Shown: one piece after another, positions 33,184-37,682 of the stretch
How positions within the stretch are numbered: position 1 is the stretch's first letter
Layout: the number at the start of each line of letters is the position of its first letter
Assembly (NCBI GenBank): GCA_029932755.1
Contig: JAOZPK010000003.1
Coordinates: forward strand, 1-37,682
DNA from: Candidatus Cloacimonadota bacterium
Lineage (GTDB): Bacteria; Cloacimonadota; Cloacimonadia; Cloacimonadales; TCS61
DNA: 37,682 nt
Direction: 5' to 3'
Made by a program: the position numbers and the translations under genes
The notes under the pieces: model-generated
Database searches by the model: none
The model's input: only the letters and a program-made list of their open reading frames with translations
What the model was told of the DNA's origin: nothing

Positions 33184-34137
33184 TCACAAATTCTTTATCC
33201 TATCTTTCAGATTATCACCAAGTTCCTTTATTCTCGATCTTTTTTGCATTTTCTCTTCCAGCTCTTTCCTCAACTGCACAACATCATCCTTCACACTTTC
33301 TAAAACATCATTTGCTTTATGAAAATCTAAAATCCCAACATCTTCTAATTGTGGTTTAATATATATATCGGGAGTTTTTATCTTCATTTGATACTTAATA
33401 ATAGAATCTTGCAATATTACAAAGCTATTCATAATATTATCAAATAAATTCGGTGCTTTTACCTTCTTGGGATTAATCACATTTCCTGAAACATCTATTG
33501 CAATTGTAATATCACATTCATCTTGGATAATATCATAAGGTAGATTATTAGTTATTCCACCATCAATTAAAACCATCTCGCCTATAATTACCGGTTCAAA
33601 TACAGCGGGAATAGACATACTTGCTCGAATTGCCGGGATAAGATCACCTGAATCAAAAACGACTTGTTTCTGCTCCCAATAATCTGTTGCAACAATTTTC
33701 AAAGGTATTTTCAACTTTTCAAAAGTTTTTACCGGTAGATTCTCTTCAAAGAATTTTTCTACTCCTTTTCCATATATAAAACTCGTATTTTTAAAAAAAG
33801 AAATATCGATCATTTTGTGGATGTTTTCAAATTTTTTATAATATCCTTTTAAATCGGTTATTGTATCATCAACGAACTTCTCTAATTTATTTCCCTCCTT
33901 TTCTCTCGAAGTAATCTCCTTTTCTGTTTTCTTGGTACTAATATCAATTGTATCTAAAATGTCATTGATTTCCTCTCCCGATAATCCCGAAGCGTAAAAA
34001 GCACCTATAATAGCACCAATACTTGTCCCTGATATCATATAAGGTTTTAGGTTCATTTCATCTAAAACCTTAAGAAACTCAATATGACAGATTCCTCTAG
34101 CCCCACCACCGCCAAGCGTTAATCCGATTTTCTTCAT
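33184..34137 (-). CDS. Patatin-like phospholipase
   Basis: A 317-residue protein with the patatin catalytic dyad. GGGGARG (9-15) is the oxyanion hole, G-T-S39-I-G holds the nucleophile serine, and DGGITNNLP (aspartate about 192) supplies the second catalytic residue. It resembles the RssA/YchK type of bacterial patatin proteins. There is no signal peptide, so it probably acts on the inner face of the membrane. Residues 260-317 are charged and helical. It diverges from murI. Substrate and role are not shown by sequence. Confidence 0.92.
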   Translation of the reverse strand: MKKIGLTLGGGGARGICHIEFLKVLDEMNLKPYMISGTSIGAIIGAFYASGLSGEEINDILDTIDISTKKTEKEITSREKEGNKLEKFVDDTITDLKGYYKKFENIHKMIDISFFKNTSFIYGKGVEKFFEENLPVKTFEKLKIPLKIVATDYWEQKQVVFDSGDLIPAIRASMSIPAVFEPVIIGEMVLIDGGITNNLPYDIIQDECDITIAIDVSGNVINPKKVKAPNLFDNIMNSFVILQDSIIKYQMKIKTPDIYIKPQLEDVGILDFHKANDVLESVKDDVVQLRKELEEKMQKRSRIKELGDNLKDRIKNL

Positions 34138-34198
34138 GTTCTTTCCAACCTGTTTATATTTATTAATTCATATTCTAAAATAATTATTTAATGCCAGC

Positions 34199-34225
34199 TT
34201 GACAACATATTTCTATTCTTAATAT
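34199..34225 (+). promoter_or_regulatory. Candidate murI promoter
   Basis: TTGACA at 34199-34204 is a perfect -35. TAATAT at 34220-34225 is a possible -10, though the 15-bp spacer is short. It would place the transcript start just before the AAGGGGG ribosome-binding site at 34246-34252. Confidence 0.35.
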
Positions 34226-34260
34226 TGGAAATTAATAAATTTTTTAAGGGGGACGATATT

Positions 34261-35067
34261 TTGGATAAAAGACCAATCGGAATTTTTGATTCAGGTATTG
34301 GTGGATTGACTGTATTTAAAGAAATCCGCAAACGATTTCCATTCGAAGATATCATCTATTTTGGTGATACTGCCAGAGTTCCTTACGGACCAAAATCCCG
34401 CAACACTGTTATAGAGTATTCAATTCAAAATGCTCGATTCCTGATTCAGCAAGGAGCAAAGATCATTGTGGTGGCTTGTAACACTTCTTCTGCAACAGCA
34501 TTAACGCAATTACAAAATTTGCTCCCGGTTCCGGTACTTGGTGTTATCGAGCCTGGTGCTCTCTCAGCAATTAATACTTCCACTAATAAACGCATTGGCG
34601 TAATTGGAACAGAAGGAACGATTCGCAGTCAGGCATATTCATCGGCGATTTCCAAACTGGATGAAAGTTGTAGTGTTTTTAGTAAACCTTGTCCTCTTTT
34701 TGTTCCACTTGTTGAAGAAGGCTGGGAAGATCATGAAGTGACCCAGCTAACAATTAGAGAATATCTTACTTCTCTTTTGCAAAATGATATTGATACTCTA
34801 GTTCTGGGTTGCACTCACTATCCAATTATCAAATCTTCAATTCAAAAATTTGTCGGGGATAAAATCAGCCTTGTAGATAGTGCTCAAGCAGTCACAGACA
34901 AACTTGATGAGATCTTACCCAATAGAGAATCTAAGGTAATTGGTAAAAATCGTTTTTATGTGAGTGACAATGAAGAAAAATTTAATAGTATTGCTTCTAA
35001 AATACTCGATCTGGAGATAGAAAAATTGATAAAAGTAAAGTTAGGTGAAGGTTGGTTTATCAACTGA
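34261..35067 (+). CDS. murI: Glutamate racemase
   Basis: MurI turns L-glutamate into D-glutamate, the substrate of MurD. With TTG 34261 as start the protein has 268 residues. AAGGGGG at 34246-34252 is eight bases upstream; an in-frame TTG at 34225 lies inside the promoter. Motifs are IFDSGIGGLTV with D10 and S11, VPYG, VACNTSS with catalytic C73, and LGCTHYP with C184 and H186. The C-terminus ends KVKLGEGWFIN. That tail, with the downstream junction, is duplicated 67 bp further on. The gene is far from the dcw cluster but feeds its pathway. Confidence 0.95.
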   Translation: MDKRPIGIFDSGIGGLTVFKEIRKRFPFEDIIYFGDTARVPYGPKSRNTVIEYSIQNARFLIQQGAKIIVVACNTSSATALTQLQNLLPVPVLGVIEPGALSAINTSTNKRIGVIGTEGTIRSQAYSSAISKLDESCSVFSKPCPLFVPLVEEGWEDHEVTQLTIREYLTSLLQNDIDTLVLGCTHYPIIKSSIQKFVGDKISLVDSAQAVTDKLDEILPNRESKVIGKNRFYVSDNEEKFNSIASKILDLEIEKLIKVKLGEGWFIN

Positions 35068-35146
35068 TAGAAAAAATATGAAGATAAATAAATTATTCAA
35101 AGTAAATTTAGGTGAAGGCTGGTTTTTAAACTAATGGAAAAATTTT
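35017..35146 (+). repeat. Imperfect tandem duplication of the murI 3' end
   Basis: The 51 bases at 35017-35067 (end of murI with stop) recur at 35084-35134 with 39 of 48 sense positions identical. The similarity runs on for about 12 bases beyond each stop: TGATAGAAAAAAT after copy 1, TAATGGAAAAATT after copy 2. The second includes the start codon of the next gene. The 67-bp offset shifts the frame by one. Confidence 0.75.
35078..35134 (+). CDS. 18-codon mini-ORF, duplicated MurI tail
   Basis: The frame ATG 35078 to TAA 35134 encodes MKINKLFKVNLGEGWFLN. Twelve of its last 16 residues match the MurI C-terminus. It overlaps the start of the next gene as TAATG. No ribosome-binding site is clear, so translation is uncertain; it may be only a duplication scar, or a short leader peptide that couples translation to the downstream gene. 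Confidence 0.3.
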   Translation: MKINKLFKVNLGEGWFLN

Positions 35147-36177
35147 CTGAACTTGCCTTCAATATAGTAAATAATCTCTTAAAGATACAAAGTAATGATG
35201 TCATCTCAATTTCCGGTGAAATTCATAATGGCAACAACTCTAACGAACCACTTATCGAATTACCATTAATAGAAGAATTAGCTGTAGCCATAAGAAAACG
35301 AAAAGCCTTTCCTGTTCTCGAAATGTCTACAGAAAAACTTAAGAAACGTTTTTTTGCAGAAATGCCGGAAGATGTTTTCTCGGTTCCTCCAAATTATTAC
35401 AAAAGTTGGATAAATGCGATTGATAAATTCATTGAGATCAGTTGGGAAAGTTATTCCAGCGATTTTCATGAAACTTCTGACAAACAAATAAAACAATTTA
35501 AAGATTCAACAAACTCCATTATGCAACACCTTTTCCAACAGAAGAAGAAAATAATTTTTCTTAATTTTCCTACTCAGCAGCTGGCCGAGTATATTGGCAC
35601 AGATTATGAAAAACTTATTGATACATACATTCAGGGCGTGAACTGCAATTATAATTTGTTAAAAATTAACGGTGAAGAATACCGTGAGCGATACTTCTCA
35701 TTTTCTAATTATAGGATAACAGCTAATGATGAAACATTAGCTATAAAAATAAATAGAGATAAACCGATTCTCTTTTCCGGTGATATTACTGAACATCAAA
35801 TAATAGTTTTACCAACCGGCATCATTGAATTTCCAATAGTACGTGAAAGTATGAATGGTATCTACTTTGCTGAGAAGATCTATTATAAAGACCGAAATTA
35901 TAATAACATAAAAATTAAATTTGAGAATGGTGCAATCCGCTATGTTGCATTTAAAGAAGATAAAAAGGGAAACTTTCATTTGCAAAATGAACTTATAAAT
36001 AATGATAAGGAGTGTTTCCTCACACTTGGGTTCAATCAAGATATCAAAGAGTATACAAATTATTTCTCTTATGATCGTTGTATTGAAGGTAATATTTCGA
36101 TGAAATTTTTTGATAAGGATTCTAAACCTATCTTTCTTTCAAATATAAATAGTAAAATAGATAAAGAAAATAGATAA
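35134..36177 (+). CDS. M29-aminopeptidase-like protein, probably inactive
   Basis: A 347-residue protein without signal peptide or membrane helices. The layout resembles M29 (AmpS/AmpT) metallopeptidases: N-terminal ISGEI, a middle MNGIYFAEKIYYKDRNYNNI with following ENGAI, and a late FLTLGFNQDIKEYTNYFSYDRCIEG. In M29 enzymes the metal-binding glutamate lies in PxGEVF; here LPTGIIEFPI (from about residue 227) has isoleucine in that place. The histidine of the EKxxGTxHxALG segment is serine, and the terminal HxD motif is missing because the protein ends about 60 residues early. I infer a non-catalytic relative. It lies between murI and the UPF0371 gene. Confidence 0.6.
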   Translation: MEKFSELAFNIVNNLLKIQSNDVISISGEIHNGNNSNEPLIELPLIEELAVAIRKRKAFPVLEMSTEKLKKRFFAEMPEDVFSVPPNYYKSWINAIDKFIEISWESYSSDFHETSDKQIKQFKDSTNSIMQHLFQQKKKIIFLNFPTQQLAEYIGTDYEKLIDTYIQGVNCNYNLLKINGEEYRERYFSFSNYRITANDETLAIKINRDKPILFSGDITEHQIIVLPTGIIEFPIVRESMNGIYFAEKIYYKDRNYNNIKIKFENGAIRYVAFKEDKKGNFHLQNELINNDKECFLTLGFNQDIKEYTNYFSYDRCIEGNISMKFFDKDSKPIFLSNINSKIDKENR

Positions 36178-36228
36178 AAAATAGATAAAATTTGAGAATT
36201 AAGTTTTTTCAAAATTAAGGAGACATGA

Positions 36229-37682
36229 ATGAAAATCGGTTTTGATAATGCTAATTATTTAGAAGAACAAACAGCAGCAATTTTAGAAAGAGTAGGAAAA
36301 TTTGGTAACAAACTATATCTTGAGTTTGGTGGGAAGATCATCTTCGATTATCATGCTTCTCGTGTTTTACCAGGATTTCATCCCAATGTTAAAATGGATC
36401 TTCTGCAAAAACTTAAAGAGCGTGCCGATATAATTCTATGTATCTATGCTGGTGATATCGAGCGTAAAAAGATTCGCGCTGATTTTGGAATAACTTATGA
36501 TGTTGATGCTTTAAAACTTATTGATGATTTGAGAGAGCGTGATATTAATGTTGCAGCAGTTGTAATTACCAGATTTGAAGAACAACCGACTGCAATAATT
36601 TTTAAAAATAAACTCGAACGCAGAAATGTAAAGGTATATACTCACAAATTCACAAAAGGGTATCCCACTGACGTTGATTTAATTGTTAGTGAAGAAGGAT
36701 ATGGAGCAAATGATTACATTGAAACCACGAAACCGCTGGTAATCGTGACAGGACCCGGACCCGGAAGTGGAAAACTTGCAACTTGCCTTTCACAATTGTA
36801 TCATGAACACATAAGAGGAGTTGAAGCTGGATATGCAAAATTTGAGACATTCCCTATCTGGAGCATACCATTAAAACATCCTGTAAATATTGCTTATGAA
36901 TCTGCCACTGCCGACCTTAAAGATTATAACCTTGTTGATCCGTTCCATTTGGAAGCTTATGGTGAAACAACCATCAATTATAATCGGGATGTAGATGCAT
37001 TTCCAGTGCTAAAAAGAATTTTGGAGAAGATCACAGGTGGAGAGGCAATGTACAAATCTCCAACAGATATGGGTGTGAATCGTGCAGGTTTTAGTATTAT
37101 TGATAATGAAGTTACAAAAGAAGCTTCACGTCAGGAAATCATTCGTAGATACTTCCGTTATAGATGTGAATATGTAATGGGATTTGTGAATAAAGATACA
37201 GTTGACCGTGCTGAACTTATCATGAATGAAGTTGATGCAAAACCGGAAGATAGAAAAGTTGTTGAGCCTGCACATAAAGCATCTCTGCAGGCAGAATCAT
37301 GTGGAAAAGGGAATAATGGGATTTTTTGCGGCTCGGCAATTGAATTACAGGATGGATCAATAGTAACAGGCAAAAATTCATCACTCATGCACTCAGCTTC
37401 AAGCCTGATACTTAATGCAATAAAAGTGCTGGCGGGAATTCCAGATGAGATTCATCTTCTTTCACCTCAAGTTATAGAATCCATATTTAATTTTGAAAAA
37501 AATATTCTGGGTGAAAAATCTGTAAGTTTGGATCTGGAAGAAACACTCATTGCTCTTAGCATTAGTGCTACAACAAATCCTACAGCTCAAGCTGCAATGG
37601 AAAAAATAAAAAAACTACGGAGCTGTGAGGTTCATATGACCCATATCCCTACTCCGGGTGATGAAGCTGGCTTACGCCGGAT
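36229..37682 (+). CDS. UPF0371 / DUF1846 family protein, cut by the window end
   Basis: The frame is open from ATG 36229 (AAGGAG at 36217-36222, six bases upstream) to the last base, giving 484 codons. Family members are about 490-505 residues, so only the end is missing. The opening KIGFDNANYLEEQTAAI, LYLEFGGKIIFDYHASRVLPGF, the glycine-rich TGPGPGSGKLATCLSQLYHE (about 174-193) and TDMGVNRAGFSI identify DUF1846. The glycine-rich loop looks like a nucleotide-binding site. The biological role is not settled. It may be co-transcribed with murI and the M29-like gene. Confidence 0.93.
   Translation, partial: MKIGFDNANYLEEQTAAILERVGKFGNKLYLEFGGKIIFDYHASRVLPGFHPNVKMDLLQKLKERADIILCIYAGDIERKKIRADFGITYDVDALKLIDDLRERDINVAAVVITRFEEQPTAIIFKNKLERRNVKVYTHKFTKGYPTDVDLIVSEEGYGANDYIETTKPLVIVTGPGPGSGKLATCLSQLYHEHIRGVEAGYAKFETFPIWSIPLKHPVNIAYESATADLKDYNLVDPFHLEAYGETTINYNRDVDAFPVLKRILEKITGGEAMYKSPTDMGVNRAGFSIIDNEVTKEASRQEIIRRYFRYRCEYVMGFVNKDTVDRAELIMNEVDAKPEDRKVVEPAHKASLQAESCGKGNNGIFCGSAIELQDGSIVTGKNSSLMHSASSLILNAIKVLAGIPDEIHLLSPQVIESIFNFEKNILGEKSVSLDLEETLIALSISATTNPTAQAAMEKIKKLRSCEVHMTHIPTPGDEAGLRR

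Noticed and set aside
34225..34260. TTG 34225 as start of murI
   Set aside because: It overlaps the candidate -10 element and lacks a ribosome-binding site; TTG 34261 is correctly placed behind AAGGGGG and matches the family's N-terminus.
24318..37682. Search for tRNA genes, transposase genes and CRISPR repeats in intergenic gaps
   Set aside because: No cloverleaf-like sequence with a GTTCGA arm, no transposase frame and no regularly spaced repeats were found by eye.

Overview
The window is AT-rich, densely coded DNA from a bacterium that makes meso-diaminopimelate peptidoglycan. A secreted protein near 24.7-26.2 kb ends in a NYPNPFNPSTTIEFSI-type tail (type IX secretion / FlgD-like sorting domain). 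That tail, the PASTA-bearing FtsI, and lipoprotein and beta-barrel candidates suggest an uncultured member of the FCB superphylum, for example Cloacimonadota-like. This placement is an inference; no rRNA gene is present.

Region 1 (1-17.2 kb) is an almost complete division and cell-wall (dcw) cluster on the + strand: mraZ, rsmH, ftsL-like, ftsI, a fused murE-murF, mraY, murD, ftsW, murG, murC, murB, ftsQ, ftsA, ftsZ. Genes overlap or lie within about 30 bp, so they are probably co-transcribed. Together they encode the path from UDP-MurNAc to lipid II and the core divisome. ddl is absent from its usual place beside murB/ftsQ. The leader before mraZ carries seven CTCA motifs in register with a ~10.5-bp helical repeat, a good candidate for an unusual MraZ operator. 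A terminator-like hairpin lies between ftsL and ftsI, with its T-tract touching the ftsI start codon.

Region 2 (17.2-22.4 kb) continues on the + strand: a small four-helix membrane protein, an alpha/beta hydrolase-like protein, a beta-barrel-like exported protein overlapping a polysaccharide-deacetylase lipoprotein, a GNAT acetyltransferase, a small unknown protein, and an exported double-FKBP prolyl isomerase that ends at a strong terminator.

Region 3 (22.4-37.7 kb) is a mixture of housekeeping and accessory genes on both strands: a flavin oxidoreductase with its TetR regulator, a GLUG-repeat surface protein, an RluA-type pseudouridine synthase, ornithine carbamoyltransferase, an exported PAP2 phosphatase, an acyl-CoA/ACP ligase, a Uup-like ABC-F ATPase, a patatin-like phospholipase, glutamate racemase (murI), a degenerate M29-peptidase-like protein, and a UPF0371/DUF1846 protein cut by the window end. 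Several intergenic gaps carry short palindromic REP-like repeats. One family has two copies (22.5 and 33.0 kb) whose arms are ordered a-b-a'-b', as in a pseudoknot. The 3' end of murI, with its junction to the next gene, is duplicated and leaves an 18-codon mini-ORF. No tRNA, rRNA, CRISPR array, insertion sequence or prophage was seen.
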